A DNA stretch of 64,000 bases from Mycobacterium branderi. GTDB taxonomy: Bacteria; Actinomycetota; Actinomycetes; Mycobacteriales; Mycobacteriaceae. The position numbers and the translations under genes were made by a program. This document shows, piece by piece, positions 45,849 to 54,446 of the stretch; within the stretch, counting starts at the first letter, position 1; every line of letters starts with the position of its first letter. The DNA lies in assembly GCF_010728725.1 (NCBI RefSeq), contig NZ_AP022607.1, forward strand, positions 62,001 to 126,000. The letters run 5' to 3'. The notes under the pieces are model-generated. The model searched no databases. It saw only the letters and a program-made list of their open reading frames with translations, and had not been told where the DNA came from.

Positions 45849-46627
45849 TGGCCACCGCGATCAGTTATCGGGTCCACGACGCGGTGGGCTGGGTCCGGCT
45901 CGACGGCCCCGACCGGCTCAATGCCATCGGCACCACGACCTACACCGAGCTTGCCGACGCGATCGGTCATCTCGGGCGGCAGCGTCAAGTCAGGGCGGTC
46001 GTGGTGCACGGCGCCGGCCGGGTGTTTTCGGCCGGCGCCGACATCGAGGAGATCCGCGGCTTCGCCGGTCGTGGCGAGTTCGAAGCGTTCATTCACGGCT
46101 TCACCGACGCGCTCGACGTCGTCGCGGCCAGCAGGCTGCCGGTGATCGCCGCCATCCACGGCGCGGCGCTCGGCGGTGGTCTCGAGCTTGCCCTGGCCTG
46201 CGATCTGCGGGTCGCCGCCCGCGACACCAAACTCGGGCTGCCCGAAGCCAAGCTCGGCGTCCTTCCCGGCGCCGGCGGCACACAGCGACTCCCCCGCCTG
46301 GTGCCGCCCGGGGTCGCCGCCGAGATGCTGATGCTGGGCGACCCCATCTCGGCCGAACGCGCATATTCCCTCGGCCTGATCAATCGGCTCAGCGAGCCGG
46401 ACACCGTCCTGCAGGTCGCCGCAGAGCTGGCCGGGCAACTCGCGGCCGGCAGCATGCAGGTGCCGGCAGCGGCGAAGTCGTTGCTGCGCAGCACACTTCG
46501 GTTAAGTGTTGATGACGGGATCACGCAGGAGCGCGCTGTGGTGGCCGACCTATTCGACACCCCCGATGGCCGGGAGGGTTTCTCGGCGTTCCTCGACAAG
46601 CGTGCACCGCAATTTGTCAGCGAGTAA
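45848..46627 (+). CDS. enoyl-CoA hydratase
   Basis: 259 residues from ATG 45848, which shares its A with the TGA of the upstream gene. It has canonical crotonase features: LDGPDRLNAIGTTTY, FSAGADIEEIRGFAG, AAIHGAALGGGLELALACDLRVA and GLPEAKLGVLPGAGGTQRLPRLV, with both catalytic Glu-type residues in LPEAKLG and the ALGGGLELA loop. It is the clearest true hydratase in the window. A dehydrogenase follows four bases later. Confidence 0.92.
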   Translation: MATAISYRVHDAVGWVRLDGPDRLNAIGTTTYTELADAIGHLGRQRQVRAVVVHGAGRVFSAGADIEEIRGFAGRGEFEAFIHGFTDALDVVAASRLPVIAAIHGAALGGGLELALACDLRVAARDTKLGLPEAKLGVLPGAGGTQRLPRLVPPGVAAEMLMLGDPISAERAYSLGLINRLSEPDTVLQVAAELAGQLAAGSMQVPAAAKSLLRSTLRLSVDDGITQERAVVADLFDTPDGREGFSAFLDKRAPQFVSE

Positions 46628-46631
46628 CCCA

Positions 46632-47849
46632 ATGGATCCACGATTTCCACCTGAGGCCGAGGCGTTTCGCGCCGAGATCCGCGCCTTTTTGGCCGAGCAC
46701 CTACCCGCCGACTGGGCCGGGGTGGGCGCGCTCGACACCGCCGAGGCGACCGCGTTTACCGAGCAGTGGCGCGGCGTTCTCGCCGAGCATGGTTACCTGG
46801 CGCCGGTCTGGCCGAAGCGGTATGGCGGCGGCGGGATGTCCAAGCTGCAGCAGGTTGTCATCGCCGAAGAGTTCGCCAAGTCCGGCGTGCCGACCTACGG
46901 AGCCAACGACAACTTCGGCATCAAGATGATCGGCAACCTGTTGTTGATGTTCGGCACCCACGAGCAAAAGCAGCACTACCTGCCGCGCATCATCAACCGT
47001 CAAGACCGCTGGTGCCAAGGCTTTTCAGAGCCCGGCGCCGGCTCGGATCTGGCCGCGGTCAAGACCAGCGCGGCCCTGGACGGCCACGAGTGGGTGATCA
47101 ACGGCCAAAAGATCTGGACGTCCGACGCGACCACCGCGAACTGGATTTTCCTGCTGGCGCGCACCGACCCGGACGCGCCCCGCCACCGCGGCATCAGCAT
47201 GTTGCTGGTGCCGCTGGATCAGCCGGGCATCGAGATCCGCCCGATCACCATGCCCACCGGCAGCCGCGCCTTCAACGAAGTCTTCTTCAGCGATGCCCGG
47301 ACCCGCGCCGACGACGTCGTGCTGGGCGTGAATCAAGGCTGGAAGGCCGCGATGGCGCTGCTCGGCCTGGAACGCGGCGACGAGGCGGCCACCAACCCGG
47401 TGCTGTTTCGCGCCGAGATCGACCGTCTCATCGCGCTCGTGCAGGAGCATGGTCTGTCCGGCGATGAGATCGTTCGTGATCGGCTCGCCCACGCCTACAC
47501 CAAAGTGGAGATCATGCGCTTCCTCGGAGCGCGCATGCTCACCGGCTGGCTGCGGGGCGACCCACCGGGCACCGAGGCCTCGGTGTCGAAGCTGTATTGG
47601 AGTGAATACCACCGTTGGGTGACCGACCTGGCGATGACGTTGCTCGGACCGGCCGGACTGATCCCCGAAGGCCGGCCGCCGTTGCGCCATTACCGTGCCG
47701 ACGATCCCGGCGCGCCCAACTCGACGGCGTCGTGGTCACACACCTGGCTCGCCGCGGTGTCGGGCACCATCTATGCCGGCACGTCGGAGATCCAGCGCAA
47801 CATCCTGGCCGAGTCCGCGCTCGGGCTGCCGCGTGAAGCCCGTGGCTGA
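46632..47849 (+). CDS. acyl-CoA dehydrogenase
   Basis: 405 residues from ATG 46632. Features are FSEPGAGSDLAAVKTSAALDGHEWVINGQKIWTS, ITMPTGSRAFNEVFFSDARTRADDVV and IYAGTSEIQRNILAESALGLPRE. The larger size and tail are those of the big subunit type seen at 42562. It closes the plus-strand unit of two hydratases and a dehydrogenase. No smaller partner is adjacent. Confidence 0.9.
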   Translation: MDPRFPPEAEAFRAEIRAFLAEHLPADWAGVGALDTAEATAFTEQWRGVLAEHGYLAPVWPKRYGGGGMSKLQQVVIAEEFAKSGVPTYGANDNFGIKMIGNLLLMFGTHEQKQHYLPRIINRQDRWCQGFSEPGAGSDLAAVKTSAALDGHEWVINGQKIWTSDATTANWIFLLARTDPDAPRHRGISMLLVPLDQPGIEIRPITMPTGSRAFNEVFFSDARTRADDVVLGVNQGWKAAMALLGLERGDEAATNPVLFRAEIDRLIALVQEHGLSGDEIVRDRLAHAYTKVEIMRFLGARMLTGWLRGDPPGTEASVSKLYWSEYHRWVTDLAMTLLGPAGLIPEGRPPLRHYRADDPGAPNSTASWSHTWLAAVSGTIYAGTSEIQRNILAESALGLPREARG

Positions 47850-47924
47850 TGTGTGGTCAGCAGAAGTAAGTAAGTATCGTTCGCCTCGAACAGGCAACAG
47901 GAGATCGTCGACAGCTGTCGCTGA

Positions 47925-48068
47925 CCCCCGGCCACCGAGGAACTCCGGCGGTTGGATCCGCTGCACGAGGGTCGGCAACGACTTGGCCGTCGCCAAAGCA
48001 CAGAGGTGTATTTCCCGGACCCGTACGCCATGGACTTCCACCGTGTGCAAAGCCGGTACGTCAGCTAG
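47925..48068 (+). pseudogene. possible gene relic in the 343-base gap
   Basis: The 343 bases between the dehydrogenase and the secreted protein contain one protein-like stop-to-stop frame of 47 residues ending EVYFPDPYAMDFHRVQ then SRYVS. There is no start codon of its own. The tail vaguely resembles the last strand of a VOC/glyoxalase domain. Nothing else is seen in the gap apart from a short inverted repeat GTTCG-CCT-CGAAC near 47878. Confidence 0.2.
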
Positions 48069-48192
48069 CGAGCTTGATCAGCGGGCCAGGCAAAGGATGG
48101 GTCAATCCGCGCTGATTTTGTTGAAAGCGACGTTCGTCCAATCCCTCAGGCGCATACTTTGCCGGTAGAGGGGTCTGAAGGTCGAGATTCTG

Positions 48193-48726
48193 ATGATCAG
48201 CGCGCCTCCGCGCCGGCGACTTATGCAGCCTTACTCAGCAACCCTACGGTTGAGCCTGAGTAGGCGAACCAAGATCGCTACGAGTCTTGTCGGAGGAGCA
48301 CTCGGGTTAGTTGCGGTAGGGGTCGCGGCACCAGCTAGCGCGTACCACGGTGGTTGCTACGTAGATAACTACGGCAACTGCTCGTATGCGCCGCTCAGCT
48401 TAGCCACCGAGGAGCACTCGCCAGCCGATAGGGCGGCCTGGGGAACCACCCCCGATCAGCACTTCGCCTACTTCGTGACACACGACGACGATGCCCCCGG
48501 CTTCGTGATCATGGATTTCCCGAGCCTAAAAGGGCAAGCATTGTGGGGTTGTCAGGAGGAAACCAACGGTATGCGTAGCCTCGACGTGGTCCATGCGCTT
48601 GAGAGGGCGGGCGGGTACACATTCGATCAGGCCAACAACATCCATGCCGCGGCCGTTACCATCTATTGCCCTTGGAACGCCCACCTTCCACCGCCCTCCA
48701 TGCCGACCGCGCCGGCGCCAGAATAA
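48193..48726 (+). CDS. secreted DUF732-like protein
   Basis: 177 residues from ATG 48193 (ATG 48223 is possible). A signal peptide with a twin-Arg-like SRRTK start, hydrophobic SLVGGALGLVAVGVAAP and an ASA-Y cleavage is present. The mature part has Cys pairs near 55/63 and 120/160. The C-terminal SLDVVHALERAGGYTFDQANNIHAAAVTIYCP is similar to DUF732, a small helical domain found in exported mycobacterial proteins. Function is unknown. It is not obviously related to the catabolic genes. Confidence 0.7.
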   Translation: MISAPPRRRLMQPYSATLRLSLSRRTKIATSLVGGALGLVAVGVAAPASAYHGGCYVDNYGNCSYAPLSLATEEHSPADRAAWGTTPDQHFAYFVTHDDDAPGFVIMDFPSLKGQALWGCQEETNGMRSLDVVHALERAGGYTFDQANNIHAAAVTIYCPWNAHLPPPSMPTAPAPE

Positions 48727-48730
48727 CGAT

Positions 48731-49960
48731 TCAGCTGTCGGTACATTGTTCCGCTGGCGTGTGAGTCGGTGCTGGGACACCGACGACGCCTGCGTCGATG
48801 AGCCCGTCGATCTGCTCCTGGGTGCGACCCAGCTCGCCAAGCACCGTGCGGGTGTGCTCGCCGAGCGCGGGGATGCTGTCCATGCGCGGCGCCCAGCCCG
48901 GCGAGACCGGCGGCGGCAGCAGCGACCGGATCTGCCCGACCGGCGAATCGACTTCGCGCCAACGCTGGCGCGCCTCGTGTTGCGGGTGGTTGACGAAGTC
49001 GTCGGCGAGGTTGACCCGTCCGCACGGCACCGCCGCCCGGTCAAGGTTCGCGATCGCCTCGTCCAAACTCATCCGGGCGAAAATGTTGCGGCACAAAGCG
49101 GTCACCTCGCTGCGGTGCGCAGCCCGCGCGGGCCCGGTCGCGTAGCGCGGGTCGTCGGCCAGCTCCGGGCGGCCCAGCACCGCGCCGGCCAGTCGCTGCC
49201 ATTCACGGTCGTTTTGGACACCGACGACCAGGTTGCGGCCGTCGGCGGTGTCGAACGCCTCATACGGCGACAACGTCGGATGGCTGATGCCGTTGGGCTC
49301 GTGGCGCCGCCCGCTGCACGACGTGAAATAGACGGTATATCCCATCAATTCACTGATCGCATCGAAAAGGCTCACCGAAATCGCGCGTCCCCGGCCGGTC
49401 TTCTCCCGCTCGTAGAGGGCCGCCAGGACACTACTGTAGGCATACAGGCCCGCAGCCAGATCAGCGATCGCGATACCGGGTTTGGCCGGACGATCCGGCC
49501 ACCCCGTCGTCGCGATCGAGGCGGCCTCCGCCTGCACCAGCAGATCGTAGGCACGCTTGGCCGCATACGGGCCGTCGTCGCCGTATCCGGTTATGTCGCA
49601 GGCGATCAGCTCCGGGTAATGCGTCACCAGTTGCTCGCCCGCCAAGCCCAGCCCCCTGGCCGCGCCGGGCCCGAGGTTTTGAATCACCACATCGGCGGTG
49701 GCGATCAAATCGTTCAGGATCTCGCGACCGGCGGCGGTTTTGAAATCGAGCGCCAGGGACTCCTTGTTGCGGTTGACCCACACGAAATGGCTTGCCATAC
49801 CGTGCGCTTCGGTGTCGTAGTGGCGGGCGAAGTCGCCCTCGCCCACCCGCTCCACCTTGATCACCCGGGCACCCATGTCGCCGAGGTGCCGTGATGCGAA
49901 CGGCGCGCTCACCGCCTGCTCGATCGCAACCACGGTGACACCGTCGAGTGGACCGGTCAT
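48731..49960 (-). CDS. CaiB/BaiF family CoA-transferase
   Basis: 409 residues. The N-terminus LDGVTVVAIEQAVSAPFASRHLGDMGARVIKVE and catalytic Asp167 in IAIADLAAGLYAYSS are typical, with IAWLNRNKESLALDFK-like RNKESLALD. The C-terminal part shows LGEHTRTVLGELGRTQEQI. It lies nine bases downstream of the dehydrogenase at 49970 on the same strand; a CoA-transferase feeding a dehydrogenase is a usual arrangement. The transcript probably starts near 51143. Confidence 0.88.
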   Translation of the reverse strand: MTGPLDGVTVVAIEQAVSAPFASRHLGDMGARVIKVERVGEGDFARHYDTEAHGMASHFVWVNRNKESLALDFKTAAGREILNDLIATADVVIQNLGPGAARGLGLAGEQLVTHYPELIACDITGYGDDGPYAAKRAYDLLVQAEAASIATTGWPDRPAKPGIAIADLAAGLYAYSSVLAALYEREKTGRGRAISVSLFDAISELMGYTVYFTSCSGRRHEPNGISHPTLSPYEAFDTADGRNLVVGVQNDREWQRLAGAVLGRPELADDPRYATGPARAAHRSEVTALCRNIFARMSLDEAIANLDRAAVPCGRVNLADDFVNHPQHEARQRWREVDSPVGQIRSLLPPPVSPGWAPRMDSIPALGEHTRTVLGELGRTQEQIDGLIDAGVVGVPAPTHTPAEQCTDS

Positions 49961-49969
49961 GTGTGCCTC

Positions 49970-51121
49970 TCAGTAGCTGCGCAGGCCCATGCTGCGGGCG
50001 ATGCCGTTGCGCTGGATTTGGCTGGTGCCGCCGGAGATCGGCGCGACGATGGATTCCCGCCAGCGAAAGCTCATCACGCTGTCGGTGGCGAAGCCGTGTC
50101 CGGCGCAGATCTGCATCCCGAGCCGGGCGGCGGCCACGTAGGTTTCCGAGCCTTTCAGTTTGGCCATCGCGCCTTCCCGTGCGCACGACAAGCCCTGGGC
50201 GAGCATCCACGCCGCCCGGTAGGCCAACAGTCGCGCGGCATCGATCTCGGTTTGCATGTCGGCCATGGCGTGTGCGAGCGCCTGAAAGTTTCCGATGGGC
50301 CGCCCGAATGCTGTTCTCTCCTTGGAAAATTCGAGCGCCTCATCCAGCGTCGCCTGCGCCACCCCGACGTATGCGCCGCTCATCAGCACCCGCTCGAGCT
50401 CGAGGTTGGACAACATCACCCGCCAGCCCTGATCCTGCTCGCCGACGAGGTTTTCCTTGGGGACGATCACGTCGTTGAGGAAGATCTCGTAGGTGCCCAG
50501 GATGTGTCTGGCCAGCGTCGCCGTTTGGCGCAGCTCGACACCGGGGGTGTCCGCCTCCAGGAGCACCAGGCTGATGCCGTCGTGCTTTTTCTGCCCCTTC
50601 GAGGTGCGCACGTACATCATGATGTGGGTGCCCGGCAGACCCGCGCCCGTGCACCACATTTTCTGGCCGTTGATGACGAAGTGATCACCGGCGTCGGTGG
50701 CGGCGCAGCGCAACGCCGCCGCATCCGACCCGGTGTCCGGTTCACTGAGGGCCACCACGTAGCGCGCGTCGCCGGGGATCATCTTGGCGGCGATCGCCTC
50801 ACGCTGGGCGTCGGTGCCCCACTTGTAGACGGTCAGGGACGGGATCAGCGTGCCGATGTAGCACATCGCGATGTCCAGACTGGCCCGCCCGAGTTGTTCG
50901 GCGATGATGGCGAGCTCCATCGGGCCGCCGTCCTCGCCGCCGGACTCTTCGGGAAAGGGCAGACCGTACCAGCCCATCTCGGCCATGGCCTTGAACAGCT
51001 CCGCCGGGTAGGCGCCGGACTCGTCCCATTCCTTGGCCCGCCGGGGCGGGCAGTGCCGGTCGACGAACTGCCGCGCTACATCCTGAAGCGCCGCGTGCTC
51101 TGGCGAGAGCCCGAAGTCCAT
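49970..51121 (-). CDS. acyl-CoA dehydrogenase
   Basis: 383 residues from ATG 51121, with GGGG just upstream. Features are LSEPDTGSDAAALRCAATDAGDHFVINGQKMWCTG, FGRPIGNFQALAHAMADMQTEIDAARLLAY and ISGGTSQIQRNGIARSMGL, the latter with a catalytic-loop pattern of short/medium-chain types. A degenerate, partly deleted copy of the same gene is at about 53052-53190. The upstream AT-rich box at 51133 is related to those at 44962 and 53266. Confidence 0.9.
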   Translation of the reverse strand: MDFGLSPEHAALQDVARQFVDRHCPPRRAKEWDESGAYPAELFKAMAEMGWYGLPFPEESGGEDGGPMELAIIAEQLGRASLDIAMCYIGTLIPSLTVYKWGTDAQREAIAAKMIPGDARYVVALSEPDTGSDAAALRCAATDAGDHFVINGQKMWCTGAGLPGTHIMMYVRTSKGQKKHDGISLVLLEADTPGVELRQTATLARHILGTYEIFLNDVIVPKENLVGEQDQGWRVMLSNLELERVLMSGAYVGVAQATLDEALEFSKERTAFGRPIGNFQALAHAMADMQTEIDAARLLAYRAAWMLAQGLSCAREGAMAKLKGSETYVAAARLGMQICAGHGFATDSVMSFRWRESIVAPISGGTSQIQRNGIARSMGLRSY

Positions 51122-51132
51122 CGCATCCCCTA

Positions 51133-51155
51133 ACTATCTAAATGATTAAACTATA
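51133..51155 (-). promoter_or_regulatory. AT-rich promoter/operator for dehydrogenase operon
   Basis: On the minus strand TATAGT (51155-51150) is a good -10, with a transcript start expected near 51143 and ATG at 51121. It is followed by AATCATTTAGATAGT (51147-51133), similar to the boxes at 44962 and 53266, so a repressor bound here would block transcription. Confidence 0.4.
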
Positions 51156-51395
51156 GCATCGGGTGCGCGGGAGGCAAGCAGCCGTGATGGCCGCCCGGCT
51201 CGCCAGCGCGCCGACTCAGCTATGGATTTACTCCGGAGTTGTGGCGGTATCAGGCGTCTCACCAGATCAGGACGGCAGGTGGCGGAAGGTGGCTGTTCGC
51301 CGACAAGACGCGCCCCGGCAGATCGTTGCCCGGGGCTTACTGACTGCCCGGCATCAGCCCGAATTACGAAGAGCTGCTTATGATCGCCGCCGAAT

Positions 51396-52388
51396 TCAGT
51401 GGAAGAGCGCTGCGGCTGAGAAGGTGACGGACGGTCCGGCGGGATTGATGACCAAGGCGCCGTATCGCCTTTCGCGCATGATGTCCAGGACTTTGGCGGT
51501 GCTTAGCGGCGCCGCCGCGTCCGTGGGATTGAAGGCGAGCACTTCGGGACCACTGGTGAAACCGAAAAGGCTCGACGAACCATCGGAATGGGTCGTGGTG
51601 CGCATCAGTACGTTCGCCGGATCTGTGTCGTCTGCGCCGAGCATCATCGGGCCGTCTGTCCGTAGCAGTTGCAAGACCGCTTGCCTGTCTGTTTGGCCGG
51701 AAGCCAGCGCGGCGAGCGCTTCCTTGAGTGGCTCGTTGTGCGGATTCCGCAGCGCGAAGTCGATCTCTGCGGCTGAGAGCGCACAGGTCGGTCCCGCCGG
51801 ATCGATGTAGAGCCAGGCGTCACCTCGTTTTCGCACCAAATCCAGTGCTCCGGTCGCCGGTGTGACCAGCGACTGAATATTGGTGCCGGCCGGGTAGCGC
51901 CGGGCAATCTCCTCGTGCCGGGTGAAAGCAAAGAGTGCGCGCCCGCCGTCGGGGCCCGTTCCGCCACAGATCTGAAGCTGTCCCCCTTTGCGGAATGATC
52001 CATCGCCGAATGCATCCGAGCCGGTGATATCGAAAAGGAGCTCGCCGTACATGCATGAGCGCAGCACGTCGAGTGCGAACTTTTGGCACGGCGCGCCAGC
52101 GAACTGCGCCACCGCTCGCCGGACCGTCGAATTGTCGACCAATTTCACCGGGTGAGACTTTAGCGTGGTGTCCCGAATTGAGGCACTCGCGGTCAGCAGG
52201 GGTGCACCGTTGGTCGATGGAGCCGATCTGGCACCACTATTCGTCGTCCTCCTGGTCGGTCCCCAACGCGCCCAGTTACGGGTCGAGTCCACAGCAGTGG
52301 TGTCGCTGTGGGCGGCGCGACCGGTACAACCCGTCAGCAGCAGCGCTGAAAGCATTGCCGCAATACGAACAGCCGCGCCGCTCATCAT
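51396..52388 (-). CDS. lipoprotein with two SseB-like repeats
   Basis: 330 residues from ATG 52388; the frame is open to GTG 52418. The signal peptide ends in lipobox LLLTGC. After a Ser/Thr/Arg-rich linker there is a Cys-containing domain, then two copies of an SseB-like unit: ALFAFTRHEEIARRYPAG...YIDPAGPTCALSAAEI and SLFGFTSGPEVLAFNP...VINPAGPSVTFSAAAL. It should be anchored to the outer face of the membrane. Function is unknown. The 274 bases upstream of the dehydrogenase promoter show no clear gene. Confidence 0.7.
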   Translation of the reverse strand: MMSGAAVRIAAMLSALLLTGCTGRAAHSDTTAVDSTRNWARWGPTRRTTNSGARSAPSTNGAPLLTASASIRDTTLKSHPVKLVDNSTVRRAVAQFAGAPCQKFALDVLRSCMYGELLFDITGSDAFGDGSFRKGGQLQICGGTGPDGGRALFAFTRHEEIARRYPAGTNIQSLVTPATGALDLVRKRGDAWLYIDPAGPTCALSAAEIDFALRNPHNEPLKEALAALASGQTDRQAVLQLLRTDGPMMLGADDTDPANVLMRTTTHSDGSSSLFGFTSGPEVLAFNPTDAAAPLSTAKVLDIMRERRYGALVINPAGPSVTFSAAALFH

Positions 52389-52432
52389 TCGAGTGATGCT
52401 ACGACGCGCGCATACCACGGGATAATGAGCGG

Positions 52433-52948
52433 ATGGGTATCGGTGTCCGGTCCGCGGTGAGGGGCCTGGTGGTCGTCAGCGCGGCACTGCAACTGCTTGT
52501 GACGCCTTGGCCACGGGCGGCGGCGGGCCCGCCAGCACTGCCCGACTTCGACGCCTACCCGAGGGCTCAGGATAAGGATTACCTAGTCCGTGATACCCCG
52601 GCGTACTGGGTGCATGGATTTCAGACGCCCGACGGGCTGTTCTGCACGTCGTCGAGCCACCGCACCTCTTATCTGGACTGCTATGGCCCGTTCCCGTCAG
52701 CCCCCGGCGGGGCGAACTACATCGCGCTGTCCAATTTCGCCCCTCCCGTTCCGAAGGTCATCACGCTGGGGCCGCGCGAGTTCGAAGGGCACCCGCTGGC
52801 TCAACTCCCAGTAGGTCTCACCTACCGCTTTGACGGGTCTGAATGCGTTCGTGGCGGGCAGTGGGAACTGGCCTGCGTGATGCTGACAGATGACGGCGGT
52901 TACAGCTCCGGTTTCGCGGTGACAGAAGGGCGGACGGAGATTTTTTGA
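52433..52948 (+). CDS. small secreted protein
   Basis: 171 residues. A signal peptide VRGLVVVSAALQLLVTPWPRAAAG is followed by a domain with four Cys (FCTSSS, LDCYG, SECVRG, LACVM) likely forming two disulfides. The pattern (YWVHGFQTPDGLFCTSSSHRTSYLDCYGPFP) recalls families of exported mycobacterial proteins of unknown function. It is divergent from the SseB-like lipoprotein. Confidence 0.65.
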   Translation: MGIGVRSAVRGLVVVSAALQLLVTPWPRAAAGPPALPDFDAYPRAQDKDYLVRDTPAYWVHGFQTPDGLFCTSSSHRTSYLDCYGPFPSAPGGANYIALSNFAPPVPKVITLGPREFEGHPLAQLPVGLTYRFDGSECVRGGQWELACVMLTDDGGYSSGFAVTEGRTEIF

Positions 52949-53051
52949 CATCACCGTCGCCGACCAACGCCGGTTATGCGACGAATCGCCGTCAGCGTAA
53001 AGGTCTTCGGGCGGGACCAAGCGGCATCGTGAGCGGTTTCGGAGAAGGGCG

Positions 53052-53190
53052 GTCACCTAGGTTTCCGAGCCTTTCAGCACCCGGGAGTCTCCAATTGGAC
53101 GGCCGAACCCCGTTCTCTCCTTGAAAATTTCGAGCGCCTCACCCGCAGCGTCCCTGCACACCGACGTAGGCGCCCCAGCATCGGGTTTCG
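53052..53190 (-). pseudogene. degenerate internal fragment of an acyl-CoA dehydrogenase gene
   Basis: This stretch matches the gene at 49970-51121. Bases 53052-53077 match 50135-50158, then 53085-53165 match about 50287-50370 with many changes, so roughly 120 bases are missing between. Translated on the minus strand it gives EALEIFKERTGFGRPIG then KGSET, versus EALEFSKERTAFGRPIG in the intact gene. No start and no complete domain remain. The surrounding gap (52949-53301) holds no other gene. Confidence 0.75.
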
Positions 53191-53265
53191 CGGTGGACCA
53201 GGCGGCCGAACCCTCGTCTGTCGCACTTCCCGTTGATCCCCGAGGCATTGTACGATGTATAGGTC

Positions 53266-53280
53266 AATCATTTAACTGTA
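53266..53280 (+). promoter_or_regulatory. AATCATTTAACTGTA box
   Basis: This box differs from that at 44962 by one base in fifteen and lies 22 bases before ATG 53302. It probably forms part of that gene's promoter or operator. Confidence 0.4.
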
Positions 53281-53301
53281 ATCCGAGGGATTTGGGGCCC
53301 G

Positions 53302-54360
53302 ATGGTGTCTGCGCAACGACCCGATGCACAACCCTTGCCTCGGCGGGGCGACTTCGAAGGTAAGGCACTCGTGGGTCCGTTTGCGCCCGATGCGGCGTCG
53401 ATGCATTCCGATGAGCCGCTTTTCGGCATGCCGCCCGAGGCGCTGTACCTGTGGGGCACATTGCGCGACGACCAGGGCGACCTGCACACGATCATGCGCC
53501 GCATCCCGCACAACGGGCAGCCTACCAGCCGGCGCAGGCTCGTCGTTCAGAGCACCATCGGCGGAGCCGGCGAGCTACGTATGCATCCGTGCGGCCGGAA
53601 CTCCGCGCCGCATGTCGATCCGATCCGCGAGCTGTTTGACCGCGACACGATCGAATGGCGCAGCAACCCCGGCGTCGAGGGTGCACCGTTCCGCGCCCGC
53701 TGGGCCAACGAGAGCTGCCAGTGGGTGGAGGAGGGCACCTTCGAACTGTGCGGGACGCTGATCAAGCCGGGCATGCAGTGGTATGTTCCCGATCCCCGCG
53801 CAAGCATGGCGTATCTGTCGACCATCTACCGCCTTGACGGGTCGATATTCGGCAGGGCGTGCCGCGGGCTCATGGGTTTCGACCAGGTCCACATGTATGA
53901 GGGCGGTGAGGTGTATCGAACGCTTGACCCGCTCATCGAGGGCGGTTTGGAGCATCTGTGGTACACCTGGGCTACCTGCTACAAGGACGGCTCTATCGAT
54001 GCCGGCCATTTCATGTTGGGCAACAAGCGTTTTGGGTTCGCCATCCTGACCGATGAGAACGGTGCGGTGCGCTGCACCACGGACGTCGACGGCGAAGTGA
54101 CATTCGACGACGACAATTACTGGCCGACGGGGGCGCGCTTCAGTATGGGCGATGTCGAGTACGAGTTTCTTCCCGACCCGCGTGGCAGGATGCCCGACCT
54201 GGGGCCGATTCCCAATCCCCAGGTTGAGGGCCGGTGGCGCCGGGTCGGCGATGCCCGCGAGCCCGATGTCTGGTTCGCCTGGGGGGAAGCGCTGCCTGCC
54301 AACGGATCACGTCCCCGCCGCCACACATACAAGCCGGAGCCGGCAGTGACCCGTGAATAA
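53302..54360 (+). CDS. unrecognised 352-residue protein, calycin/AttH-like?
   Basis: ATG 53302, with GGGG four bases and GAGGGA eleven bases upstream. The sequence is rich in Trp, Tyr and charged residues and predicted beta strands, with no membrane segment or signal peptide. Segments such as ALYLWGTLRDDQGDLHTIMRRI, FRARWANESCQWVEEGTFEL and GFDQVHMYEGGEVYR recall AttH/CrtC-like double-barrel proteins (hydroxyneurosporene synthase-like hydratases), but I am not sure. The preceding box ties it to the catabolic promoters. Confidence 0.6.
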   Translation: MVSAQRPDAQPLPRRGDFEGKALVGPFAPDAASMHSDEPLFGMPPEALYLWGTLRDDQGDLHTIMRRIPHNGQPTSRRRLVVQSTIGGAGELRMHPCGRNSAPHVDPIRELFDRDTIEWRSNPGVEGAPFRARWANESCQWVEEGTFELCGTLIKPGMQWYVPDPRASMAYLSTIYRLDGSIFGRACRGLMGFDQVHMYEGGEVYRTLDPLIEGGLEHLWYTWATCYKDGSIDAGHFMLGNKRFGFAILTDENGAVRCTTDVDGEVTFDDDNYWPTGARFSMGDVEYEFLPDPRGRMPDLGPIPNPQVEGRWRRVGDAREPDVWFAWGEALPANGSRPRRHTYKPEPAVTRE

Positions 54361-54399
54361 CCAGCGCATGCCACGGTTTGAACGAATGAGCCGCCGCGG

Positions 54400-54417
54400 G
54401 CGCGACAGCGCGCTTTT
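54400..54417 (+). terminator. possible intrinsic terminator
   Basis: A five-base-pair stem (GCGCG/CGCGC) with loop ACAG is followed by TTTT, 39 bases after the stop of the 53302 gene and before the convergent phosphotransferase. Confidence 0.4.
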
Positions 54418-54446
54418 GCGGCGCTGGTCGCGGCGCGGGCTGAGCG

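Noticed and set aside
47878..47890. GTTCG-CCT-CGAAC inverted repeat resembling an SOS box
   Set aside because: The half-sites are in the opposite order to the mycobacterial LexA box (TCGAAC...GTTCGA), and no SOS gene is near.
51163..51390. Protein-like frame in the gap before the lipoprotein gene, with LPGISPNYEELLMIAAEF
   Set aside because: No convincing family, no ribosome site, and overlap with the lipoprotein 3' end. It may be an accidental open frame of GC-rich DNA.
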